From NCBI GenBank assembly GCA_964654825.1, contig CAZZKG010000055.1, positions 1-25,177 on the forward strand: a stretch of DNA of 25,177 nucleotides. Reading direction: 5' to 3'. A program made the position numbers and the translations under genes. The DNA comes from CAZZKG01 sp964654825. GTDB lineage: Bacteria; Gemmatimonadota; CAZMKB01. This document shows, piece by piece, positions 14,285 to 22,223 of the stretch. The notes under the pieces are model-generated. The model was not told the DNA's origin. It did not search any database and saw only the letters and a program-made list of their open reading frames with translations. Each line of letters opens with the position of its first letter. The first letter of the stretch is position 1.

Positions 14285-16750
14285 CTACTTCTTTACTTTT
14301 TTTCTCACAGAGGATTTTTTCTTCGATTTACCCTTCCTGGCTTCCGGCCTCATCTCTTTTAACCTCTTCATGATCCGGCCGTGGACGGAGTCCTTCGGGT
14401 AGGTGCCGTCTTTTTTCATCTCACCGGCATCGACGCCGGTGAGTACGAAAATGCCCTCATCGACAGTCCTGATCGGATACAGGTGAAACTCATTCCGCAC
14501 CACCGCTTCCCGAACGTCATTCCTGAGCACCAGATTTCTCACGTTCTTCTGAGGAAGCATGACACCCTGCTTACCCGTCATCCCTCTGGCCTTACAAATG
14601 TCGAAAAATCCTTCTATTTTCCTGTTGATCCCACCTATCGGCTGGATCTCCCCATGCTGGTTCACGGATCCGGTCACGGCGATACTCTGGTCGATCGGCA
14701 GATCGGAGAGAGATGACATGATGGCAAACAGCTCTGTCGACGAGGCGCTGTCGCCATCGATCTCCTCGTAGGTCTGTTCGAAGGTGATACTCGCAGAAAG
14801 CGTGAGGGGCATTTTCTGTCCGAACTTACCTCCGAGGTAACCGGTGAGGATCATGACCCCCTTGTCGTGGGTCCTGCCGGAGAGTTTTGCCCTCCGCTCG
14901 ATGTTGATCACACCCGCCCTCCCCATGTACACCCTGGCGGTAAGCCGTGTCGGCTTGCCGAAGCTGAAATCCCCCAGGTCGTATATCGAGAGGCCGTTTA
15001 TCTGTCCGACAACCTTCCCTTCCACATCAACCATAAACGTCCCATCGGTTATCAGTTCCTGAATGCGTTCCTCGAGCATCCTCGAGCGATATATCTTTTC
15101 ATCGATCGCCCTGTCGACGTGTTCGGGAGAAACCAGTTTTTTTCTGTCTTTCCGTGCCCAGAAAGAAGACTCCCTCACGAGGTCGGCGACGTCACTGAAT
15201 CGGAGTGTGAGCTTGTCCCTGTCTTCGACGAGTCTGGAACCGTAATCGACAACCCTCGCGACGGCCTCTCTGGTAAAGTGCGGCAGGCTCTCATCCCTCG
15301 AGAGGCGCGCGATGAAATTCCCGTACTCCAGGGTGTGCTTCGAATCCCGTTCCATGATCTGCGAAAAATCAGCTTTGACTTTGAAGATCTTTCTGAAATC
15401 CTCATCGAGAGAGTGGAGAAGATGTCCAATGGAGGGGCTCCCGATGATCACGACCTTGATGTTGATGGGAATCGGTTCGGGATGTATCCCACCGGCAGTG
15501 TGATACCCCAGCTGCTCGGTGTAATCTTCGATCTTCACCTCGTTGTTCCGCACCGACCGCTTCAGGGCATCCCACGCGAAAGGGCTCCTGAGCACATCCA
15601 TCGCGTTGGTGATGAGGTACCCCCCGCTCGCCCTCAGGAGCGCCCCCGCTTTGATCATACTGAAATCGGTGTACACGGCTCCGAGGAGAACCTTTCTCTC
15701 GATGTAACCGATGAGATTGGTGTAGGTGGGGTTGGTTTCGAATATGACCGGTGCACCCGTTGTCTGGCTGTTGTCCACAATGAGATTTATCTGGTAACGA
15801 TGAAACAGGTTCGATTGGGCGGGGACCTGGGGACCTTCCTCCTTTTCCGACTGCTCTTTGAAGAACTCTCCGATGTTTTCGAGGATATCGGCTTTGACGT
15901 CGTTCAGGTATTCAGGTACCTCGGGAATGTTTTTGAATTCCTCTATCAACTCCTCGATAAACGGCCCGATTATGAAGGATGCCACTTCCTGGTTCAGTTT
16001 TTCGACCCACTCCCTCGTTTCCTTCTCGAGCCCCTTGATGGTCCTGAGGATCTCCCTGATCTTGTTGTTGACGGTTTCCTGATTCTTTCGAATACCGTTC
16101 TTCTCCTCGTCAGGAAGTGCCTCATACTCCTGGGGTTCCATGGGGGTTCCATCTTTTTTTAGCGGAAGTGTGACCAGGCCGGCGGGTGTACTCTTGATCT
16201 GGAGTCCGAGCGTATTCGCCTCTTTCTCGAGCTTCATCAGAAGATCTCCACGCTTCTCCTGAAAATCATCGAGGAACTGACTTTTCTGCTCTTCGTAAGA
16301 TTTGCTCTCGAATGCTTTCGGAATCTGATCCTGGAGATCCTCGATGAGCTTCTCCATCTTCTTCTGGAGCTCTCTCCCCTTTCCGCTCGGGAGATGGATC
16401 GCGTTGGGACGATCAGGCTCCCTGAAGTTGTACACATATATCCAGTCATTCGGTACCGGTTCCTCTCGAGCGGTCTTCTTGACCAGGCGGCTGATGATAC
16501 TCGACTTGCCGGTGCCGGAAATCCCGACGGCGTAAATGTTGTATCCGCGGCTGTCTATGTTCAAACCAAATTCGAGTGCATTGATTGCGCGGGCCTGGCC
16601 GACGATGTCCTGATGATTTTTTATCTCTTTCGTGGTCTTAAACGGGAACTGGTTCGGATCACAGCAGGGGCAGAAGTCGGCTGCTGTGAGTTCGCGGGGT
16701 TTTTTCACTCTGCGGGAGCTTCTCATGGTGGTCTTCTTCTTCGCGGGCAT
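14285..16750 (-). CDS. Lon-like ATP-dependent protease (AAA_32/LonB type)
   Basis: About 821 residues (numbers below count from an ATG at 16768). The basic N-terminus leads to a motif with Cys33, Cys35 and Cys36 (DFCPCCDPNQFPF), then the AAA module with IVGQARAINALEFGL and Walker A GISGTGKSS (82-90). A long helical insertion (about 130-315) follows, then GGYLITNAMDVL (382-393) as the Walker-B-like strand. The Lon peptidase domain occupies about 575-785: DGDSASSTELFA contains Ser674, and IGGINRK contains Lys717, 43 residues apart exactly as in E. coli Lon, so the Ser-Lys dyad is complete. The Lys-rich tail may be a nucleic-acid or partner-binding tail. The ATG at 16750 has AAGGA just upstream; the ATG at 16768 has none. 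It belongs with the poorly studied LonB/LonC-like proteases of bacteria rather than housekeeping LonA. Confidence 0.9.
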   Translation of the reverse strand: MPAKKKTTMRSSRRVKKPRELTAADFCPCCDPNQFPFKTTKEIKNHQDIVGQARAINALEFGLNIDSRGYNIYAVGISGTGKSSIISRLVKKTAREEPVPNDWIYVYNFREPDRPNAIHLPSGKGRELQKKMEKLIEDLQDQIPKAFESKSYEEQKSQFLDDFQEKRGDLLMKLEKEANTLGLQIKSTPAGLVTLPLKKDGTPMEPQEYEALPDEEKNGIRKNQETVNNKIREILRTIKGLEKETREWVEKLNQEVASFIIGPFIEELIEEFKNIPEVPEYLNDVKADILENIGEFFKEQSEKEEGPQVPAQSNLFHRYQINLIVDNSQTTGAPVIFETNPTYTNLIGYIERKVLLGAVYTDFSMIKAGALLRASGGYLITNAMDVLRSPFAWDALKRSVRNNEVKIEDYTEQLGYHTAGGIHPEPIPINIKVVIIGSPSIGHLLHSLDEDFRKIFKVKADFSQIMERDSKHTLEYGNFIARLSRDESLPHFTREAVARVVDYGSRLVEDRDKLTLRFSDVADLVRESSFWARKDRKKLVSPEHVDRAIDEKIYRSRMLEERIQELITDGTFMVDVEGKVVGQINGLSIYDLGDFSFGKPTRLTARVYMGRAGVINIERRAKLSGRTHDKGVMILTGYLGGKFGQKMPLTLSASITFEQTYEEIDGDSASSTELFAIMSSLSDLPIDQSIAVTGSVNQHGEIQPIGGINRKIEGFFDICKARGMTGKQGVMLPQKNVRNLVLRNDVREAVVRNEFHLYPIRTVDEGIFVLTGVDAGEMKKDGTYPKDSVHGRIMKRLKEMRPEARKGKSKKKSSVRKKVKK

Positions 16751-16841
16751 GGAATCCTTCCTTGTCATGGATCGTTGTGGGGAAGCTCTGCGTAACCACC
16801 TGCATCATAACAGGCTGCATTGATATCACCGTGACGGATTA

Positions 16842-16869
16842 AAATTAACAGGACAGGATTGAATGTCAA
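16842..16869 (-). promoter_or_regulatory. Sigma70-type promoter of the Lon-like protease gene
   Basis: On the minus strand a consensus TTGACA (16864-16869), a 16-base spacer and TAATTT (16842-16847). The leader to the ATG at 16750 would be about 80 bases. The -10 box is weak, so the call is moderate. Confidence 0.42.
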
Positions 16870-17004
16870 CGACTCTCTCAAAGCACACGAGCGGTTTCCC
16901 GCGATCGAGAGAGCTCAGAAAACGTTCCTCTGAACTAATCACGGAGCTTGGGGGACCGTCCCTGGCGAAGCGAGCGTCCACCTCAGGGCTCTCATCGAAC
17001 CTGA

Positions 17005-17033
17005 TTGACAACATGGACCTGCGGGAATAAATT
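17005..17033 (+). promoter_or_regulatory. Sigma70-type promoter of the fused spermidine-synthase-like gene
   Basis: Consensus TTGACA (17005-17010), a 17-base spacer and TAAATT (17028-17033). The predicted leader before the GTG at 17067 is about 27 bases and contains AGGAG and AAGG. Confidence 0.58.
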
Positions 17034-17066
17034 CCAGTATTCTCTACAGGAGTAAGGCAGGCCACT

Positions 17067-19916
17067 GTGGCAAAAAAATCAAAAAAGAGCCGCACAAAGA
17101 AAGCAGCATCCGAACCCCTGAGTCTCAAGTTCCATCTCCGGATCCTGCTTGTATTGTTTTTCTTCTCGGGTTTTGCTTCCCTCGTCTATGAGGTTGCCTG
17201 GGGACGAATGCTCACGCTGGTCATGGGCGGTAGTATATACGCGGTGAGCGTAATCCTAGCCACATTCATGGGCGGCCTCGCGCTCGGCAGCTTTGCAATG
17301 GGAAGAATGGCCGATCGGAGCAGGAATCCGCTCTTTCTGTATGCTCTGATCGAATTCGCCATCGGAGTTTACGGCCTCGCTGTACCGGTTCTGTCGTCTT
17401 ACCTCGATGACATCTACGTTCCCCTCGCCGGCACCATCTCGAACCATGCTCTGACAATGCTCATCAGGGCTTTCGTTTCCTTTGTCTTTCTCCTCCTCCC
17501 GACTTTTCTCATGGGTGGGACATTTCCGGTTATGATTCGACACCTGACGAGGAACTTCGAGAAACTGGGAAACACGGTGGGTAAATTTTATGCGTCGAAC
17601 ACATTCGGGGGAGTAGCCGGCGCTCTCCTGGCCGGAATCGTTCTCATAAAGGTTTTCGGACTTCGTAATACTGTCTTCACCGCCGCAGTGTTCAACCTGC
17701 TGGCAGGGACCTTTTCTTTTCTCCTTTCCAGGAGACCGATCTCCAGGGAGAGCATCGAAAAAGAGAGAGCCTCACTGAAAACAGCTCCATTACTAAAGGT
17801 TTCCGGCACTGTTCTCCTTATTGCAGTCGCACTCTCGGGATTCAGCTCCCTCGGGTATGAGATACTCTGGACCCGCATGCTGATGTTCCTCCTCGGAAAC
17901 AGCACCTGGGCGTTCTCCTCTATCCTGGTGGCCTTCCTCGCGGGGATTGCCCTCGGCAGCATGATCATATCACGGTTCGTTGACACAAGGAGAAATCTCA
18001 TCCTTGTCATCATTTGTATCGAAGCGGTTGTGGCACTCGTCTCGCTTTTTCTCGTACCGGTCTGCGGAAAACTGTACCTGGTGCGGCAGTGGGTCGTCGA
18101 TTCCACCGGTACGGTCAACGGGCTTCTGGCAGCCCTCTTCCTTGTATCCTTCATCGCCATGATCATACCGACGACACTCCTCGGGATGATATTTCCTGCC
18201 GTATGCAAAGTTTATACGAGAAGCATCGAAACAGTCGGGAGGGGTGTCGGGACCCTTTATTCCATCAACACCGTCGGAGCCATTCTCGGATCGGTGCTTC
18301 CTGCATTTCTCCTGATTCCCATCTTCGGGATGCGGGGATCTCTGCTGATTGTCGCTCTGGTCAACTCGATTGCCGGTGTTATCCTGATCCCTCAGCTCGT
18401 AAACGTACGTCAGTCACTCAAATTCGGACTCGCTCTTATCCCTGCAGTCGTAATCGCAATCGGATCGTTGATTCTTCCGCTCGATCTCGAGCTGAGACGG
18501 CCGGTGGTCGGGTACAAGAGAATCTTCAAGCACGAATCGACAGGCGGGACGGTTGAAGTCTTCGAGACGAAAAAGAACAATGTCAAGACACTGGTACTGA
18601 ACGGTGTGCCCGAAGTCCCGACGGACAGGATAAGCATGCAGACATTCAGGATGCTTGCCTTCCTTCCGGTGCTGGTACACCCGGATCCGGCAGATGTGCT
18701 CGTTGTCACCTTCGGAGGAGGGATAGTGGCCGGCACTCTCGGGAGGTACGACCTGAACAGTATTGACTGTGTCGAGATATTCCCCGGTATCCGCGAAGCC
18801 GCTCCATTTTTCAGTGTGGAAAACCACGACGCCCTTAACAACCCGCTTGTCAACCTGATTATCGAGGACGGCCGTAACTTCCTCCTGACCACGAACAATC
18901 GATATGACATCATTACCGCAGATGCGACTCACCCTACCGGAGCCGATTCCTGGGTGCTGTACACGACAGAGTACTATGAGCTATGCAAGAAGCACCTGAA
19001 TCCACGAGGTCTTTTTGTCCAGTGGCTTCCTCTCCACCACCTTTCTTACGACGGCTACTGCACAATCATCAAGACGATCCGATCGGCCTTTCCTCATGTC
19101 GAAATCTGGTTCACCGGTGTGAACAGGGATTTCGGGCACACGATCGTCATGGCCTCCAGGGATCCGATCGTCATAGACTTTAAGCTCCTTACAGAGAGAC
19201 TCATGCACCCTGTCATAAAAGAAGATCTCGAAGTGTTCGGTCTGGATAACCCGGTGAACATCGTCTCCTACCGACTGATGGACGAAGACGGGATAGACCT
19301 CATGGTTGAAGGTGTACCGATCAACACGGACGACAAACCGATTATATCGTTCCCCACCACACTTCCCGAGCAGACCGACAACCTCGAGAACCTGAGCCGT
19401 ATCATCCAGTTCAGATCTCCCACGAACCTCACCAACATCCCGAGGGAAGTGTCGAAAAGAGTGGTGGCCATGCTGAGCGGTCTTTCAAACCGATACCGGG
19501 GTGAGGTTCTCTATTATTCAGGACAACCGATGAAAGCCCTCCGTGAATTCCACAGGACACTGAACGTCAATCCGTATGACGATCGAGCATACGAACTGAT
19601 CGCGAGAATCGAAAAAAAGAGGGCAAAGGACAGGACACTTAGCGATGCGGCTTTGAGAAATGAACCTGACGCCGAGGGACTGTTTGCCAGAGGTTATGTT
19701 GCATTTGCGAAAAACGACTTCGAAGAAGCCGAGCATTTCTTCCTCCAGGCGATCGAGGAGAAAGCCTCCTTCCCCGAACCGTACTGCTACCTTGGCCTGA
19801 CCCTAACGAGGCTCGGAAAACGCGACCGCGCTGAAGAATACCTGTTGAAAGCCCTGGAGATGTGGCCCGAGATGGGCCTCGCGAGAAGAGGACTCGCCGA
19901 ACTCGAATCCTACTGA
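17067..19916 (+). CDS. Fused polytopic membrane / spermidine-synthase-like / TPR protein
   Basis: A 949-residue protein. Residues 1-20 are Lys-rich and cytoplasmic. Residues 24-475 contain about 12 or more membrane helices arranged as a tandem duplication: SGFASLVYEVAWGRML near 34-49 returns as SGFSSLGYEILWTRML near 257-272, each followed by a LATFMGGLALGS or VAFLAGIALGS segment. Residues 480-720 form a Rossmann domain like spermidine synthase: VVTFGGG (546-552), the acidic strand end CVEIFPGI (568-575), EDGRNFL (600-606) and YDIITADATHP (613-623). The C-terminus (about 800-949) has TPR repeats (GYVAFAKNDFEEAEHFFLQAI). It matches the 'fused MFS/spermidine synthase' family, whose substrate is unknown; polyamine synthesis is not shown. 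The GTG start has AAGG nine bases upstream. Confidence 0.88.
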   Translation: MAKKSKKSRTKKAASEPLSLKFHLRILLVLFFFSGFASLVYEVAWGRMLTLVMGGSIYAVSVILATFMGGLALGSFAMGRMADRSRNPLFLYALIEFAIGVYGLAVPVLSSYLDDIYVPLAGTISNHALTMLIRAFVSFVFLLLPTFLMGGTFPVMIRHLTRNFEKLGNTVGKFYASNTFGGVAGALLAGIVLIKVFGLRNTVFTAAVFNLLAGTFSFLLSRRPISRESIEKERASLKTAPLLKVSGTVLLIAVALSGFSSLGYEILWTRMLMFLLGNSTWAFSSILVAFLAGIALGSMIISRFVDTRRNLILVIICIEAVVALVSLFLVPVCGKLYLVRQWVVDSTGTVNGLLAALFLVSFIAMIIPTTLLGMIFPAVCKVYTRSIETVGRGVGTLYSINTVGAILGSVLPAFLLIPIFGMRGSLLIVALVNSIAGVILIPQLVNVRQSLKFGLALIPAVVIAIGSLILPLDLELRRPVVGYKRIFKHESTGGTVEVFETKKNNVKTLVLNGVPEVPTDRISMQTFRMLAFLPVLVHPDPADVLVVTFGGGIVAGTLGRYDLNSIDCVEIFPGIREAAPFFSVENHDALNNPLVNLIIEDGRNFLLTTNNRYDIITADATHPTGADSWVLYTTEYYELCKKHLNPRGLFVQWLPLHHLSYDGYCTIIKTIRSAFPHVEIWFTGVNRDFGHTIVMASRDPIVIDFKLLTERLMHPVIKEDLEVFGLDNPVNIVSYRLMDEDGIDLMVEGVPINTDDKPIISFPTTLPEQTDNLENLSRIIQFRSPTNLTNIPREVSKRVVAMLSGLSNRYRGEVLYYSGQPMKALREFHRTLNVNPYDDRAYELIARIEKKRAKDRTLSDAALRNEPDAEGLFARGYVAFAKNDFEEAEHFFLQAIEEKASFPEPYCYLGLTLTRLGKRDRAEEYLLKALEMWPEMGLARRGLAELESY

Positions 19917-19963
19917 TCATGGGGCACTGTCCCCGTATTGACCCGTATTAATGTGTTATCAGC

Positions 19964-21241
19964 GTGACCTACACGATTTCAGACAAAGACAGAGAGCTTC
20001 CCCTACACGAAACACCATTTTCCGTTATTTCTACATCACAGCCGGATTCCCGGACACTGCCGCGGGTAATCGACACAGCCATCGTTCGTGTTCTGGGTGA
20101 GAAGGTCCTCGAGAGACGGGAGAGCCGGCTCCTGACCTCTCCACCGCATTCTTCACGCATGGATATGCAGGCCGAAGTGTCGAAGCTGGTCGCCATGCTC
20201 GAGGGTACGGTTTTGACCTCATTCGATCTGGTCCGGGATGTAAAGATCTTCAATTTTATGTTCTCCTCGTACGGATTCGACGGCCTGGGTAACGAAACCG
20301 TCTCCATCAGGCGGCTCGCGCGTCTCCTCCTGCCCGAACTTCCGAAATATGACATGGAGAGTATAGCCAGCCACTTCAATCTGAGAATACTGGACATCGC
20401 CTACGCCTCGAGGACTGCGGATATAATTGCCGACGTCCTCATCGAACTGCTGCGGAATGCAGGAGGACAGGGAATCGGTTCCTTCTCTGAACTCAGGGAC
20501 CTGCTCGACACCTCTCGTGAGCCGATCGACTGGAAGCGATACGCCTTCGACAGAACATTTTTTCATTACCTTCCTCCATGTCCCGGTGTATACATGATGG
20601 CCAACCGGCGCGGTGAGATCATTTATGTCGGTAAGGCCCTCAGTCTGCGCGAACGGGTCAGGTCCTACTTCACCGGGAAGGAGGAGAAGAGGATCGAAGG
20701 CCTGAGGGAGGCCGTATTCGACATCTCATATGAGCAGACAGGCTGCGTGCTCTCCGCACTGTTACAGGAAGCCGAGCTGATTTTGGGTCTGAAGCCGGTC
20801 TTCAACACGATCCTGGCGGGGGAGGACCTGAAAAAACCCGCGTCGAGGGAATCACGAACCGGGAAATCGTTCGGCGGTCCGACGGGGTCTCGCGGGTGCC
20901 TGCTCTTTCTCCCGGCTGTGAGACAGGATGAGATCGATCTGGTGCTCTTGTTCGAAGACAAAGCATTGTGGAGAACGAAACTTTCGACAGGCCTCTTGGA
21001 TCTTCCTACAATTATGGATGATCTTTTCTCTTTCATCACTGATAGTTCTCCTCATGAGGAGCTGAGCCCTCAGGATCTGCATCTGATCGCGATCGTCGAA
21101 AGCTGGCTTCAACGGAATGAGGATCTGGTAAATCTCATCGAGATCGATGGCGATGAGGACAGAACCCTTCTCGAAGAGAAAATCAGGCTTTTCGTCGAAA
21201 GCGGCGACTGGCAGGGCGAAAAAATGGTCTACCGTCTTTAG
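19964..21241 (+). CDS. GIY-YIG nuclease fused to a degenerate DnaQ-like exonuclease domain
   Basis: A 425-residue protein. Residues 18-165 follow the shape of a DnaQ/DEDDh exonuclease (FSVIST..., ...IDTAIVRVLGEKVLERRESRL, ...TADIIADVLIELL), but the catalytic acids and histidine appear replaced. Residues 203-283 are a complete UvrC/Cho-type GIY-YIG nuclease: CPGVYMM, IYVGKALSLRERVRSYF and QEAELILGLKPVFN, with both Tyr, the Arg (229/231) and the metal-binding Glu (269) in place. The last 140 residues are not recognised. Active exonuclease-GIY-YIG fusions are known in other bacteria and are thought to act in DNA repair, so a UvrC/Cho-like 3' incision role is plausible. The GTG start has no clear Shine-Dalgarno; the true start is uncertain. 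The stop codon touches the inverted-repeat element. Confidence 0.8.
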   Translation: MTYTISDKDRELPLHETPFSVISTSQPDSRTLPRVIDTAIVRVLGEKVLERRESRLLTSPPHSSRMDMQAEVSKLVAMLEGTVLTSFDLVRDVKIFNFMFSSYGFDGLGNETVSIRRLARLLLPELPKYDMESIASHFNLRILDIAYASRTADIIADVLIELLRNAGGQGIGSFSELRDLLDTSREPIDWKRYAFDRTFFHYLPPCPGVYMMANRRGEIIYVGKALSLRERVRSYFTGKEEKRIEGLREAVFDISYEQTGCVLSALLQEAELILGLKPVFNTILAGEDLKKPASRESRTGKSFGGPTGSRGCLLFLPAVRQDEIDLVLLFEDKALWRTKLSTGLLDLPTIMDDLFSFITDSSPHEELSPQDLHLIAIVESWLQRNEDLVNLIEIDGDEDRTLLEEKIRLFVESGDWQGEKMVYRL

Positions 21242-21402
21242 TGGCCCTATTCATAAATACGCTTGTATTCGGCCAGTGATACATCCCGATCCACCGCGTT
21301 GCCAGTCGGTTAAATACTCTACGAGTATTCGCCCTCCTCGCGCCTTGTGGCTCGGGCGCCTCGCCGACCTCGATACGTCACCGTATTTATGAACAGGACC
21401 AC
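21241..21402. mobile_element. MITE-like inverted-repeat element
   Basis: About 162 bases bounded by 21-base terminal inverted repeats (21241-21261 and 21382-21402) with only two mismatches; the inner 12 bases TTCATAAATACG / CGTATTTATGAA are perfect. Inside are two small hairpins, AATAC-gctt-GTATT (21256-21269) and AATACTC-tac-GAGTATT (21313-21329). The 10 bases TTAGTGGCCC occur at 21238-21247 and again at 21403-21412, as a direct repeat at both ends. No transposase or other coding frame is present. It looks like a non-autonomous transposable element or a folded intergenic repeat inserted right at the stop codon of the GIY-YIG gene. Confidence 0.6.
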
Positions 21403-21461
21403 TTAGTGGCCCATCCCGTTCCTCACGGAGGTTTGTACCTGCGGATCTCTCCACCGGAAAC

Positions 21462-21490
21462 TTGATAACGCTGATGGAGAGGTTTATCTT
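21462..21490 (+). promoter_or_regulatory. Sigma70-type promoter of the endonuclease III / M16 operon
   Basis: TTGATA (21462-21467), a 17-base spacer and TATCTT (21485-21490), with a leader of about 70 bases before the TTG start. It lies about 60 bases after the inverted-repeat element. Confidence 0.52.
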
Positions 21491-21569
21491 TTAGTCCCGA
21501 TCGCAGAATCGATGGTTTCCCGCGTTTCCTCCATCGATCACAGGTTAAGCAGACAGCAGGGAGTCAGTC

Positions 21570-22223
21570 TTGAGAAAGAGAATCACCGTGAAGCAGGTTC
21601 GAGAACTCCTGGATCTCCTGGACAGCAATTACCCGGGCGCCGGGACGGCTCTCTGTCACAGTGACCCTTTCGAACTCCTGATTGCAACGATACTTTCAGC
21701 TCAGTGTACCGACGAGAGGGTCAATCAGGTGACGAAGACTCTTTTCAAGAAATACAGAAAAGTCTCGGACTTCGCCGGAGCTAGACAGGAAGAACTGGAA
21801 GCTGACATCAGGCCGACCGGATTCTTCAGAAACAAAGCGAAAAACATCATCGGGTGCTGTCAGGCGCTCGTCGAAAACCACAGTGGTGAGGTCCCTGCAT
21901 CTCTCGATGAACTCGTTAAGCTTCCCGGCGTCGGCAGGAAAACCGCCAACGTCGTTCTCGGAATGGCATTCGGCATCCCGGGCATCGTCGTCGACACGCA
22001 TGTAAAAAGAATTTCTTTCCGCCTGGGTCTCACCGACAAAAAGGATCCGGAGAAAATAGAAACAGATCTCATGAAAATCCTCCCGAAGGATTCGTGGACA
22101 CCTTTCTCGAGCCAGCTCATCCTGCACGGCAGGAGTCTCTGTAACGCAAGAAAGCCTGAGTGCGGCGAGTGTTTTCTCCTCTCCATGTGTGAGTACGGTC
22201 GGAGAGAGGTTCAGAAAGCATGA
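21570..22223 (+). CDS. nth: Endonuclease III (DNA N-glycosylase/AP lyase)
   Basis: A 217-residue base-excision repair enzyme that removes oxidised pyrimidines and nicks abasic DNA. The helix-hairpin-helix LPGVGRKTANVVLG (118-131) contains the catalytic Lys124, and VVDTHVKR contains the catalytic Asp142. The C-terminal Cys191-x6-Cys198-x2-Cys201-x5-Cys207 binds the [4Fe-4S] cluster. Length and order are those of the normal family. The start is TTG with GGGAG a few bases upstream. The stop overlaps the start of the first M16 peptidase by four bases (ATGA), so the three genes form one operon. Confidence 0.96.
   Translation: MRKRITVKQVRELLDLLDSNYPGAGTALCHSDPFELLIATILSAQCTDERVNQVTKTLFKKYRKVSDFAGARQEELEADIRPTGFFRNKAKNIIGCCQALVENHSGEVPASLDELVKLPGVGRKTANVVLGMAFGIPGIVVDTHVKRISFRLGLTDKKDPEKIETDLMKILPKDSWTPFSSQLILHGRSLCNARKPECGECFLLSMCEYGRREVQKA

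Larger units (their letters stand above)
16751..17066. other. Intergenic region between divergent genes
   Basis: This 316-base gap holds two outward-facing promoters (16842-16869 minus, 17005-17033 plus). No conserved small gene, RNA or repeat was recognised between them; short open frames here lack Shine-Dalgarno sites or recognisable products. Confidence 0.5.

Noticed and set aside
14867..16162. A 431-codon open frame on the plus strand opposite the Lon-like gene
   Set aside because: Fully antisense to a gene with strong family motifs; its translation has no recognisable domain and it has no convincing ribosome site. It reflects codon bias of the opposite strand.
19920..19935. GGGGCACTGTCCCC palindrome-like sequence after the fused synthase gene
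   Set aside because: Only a 4-base stem with no T-run, so not a credible terminator, and no second copy was seen in the window.
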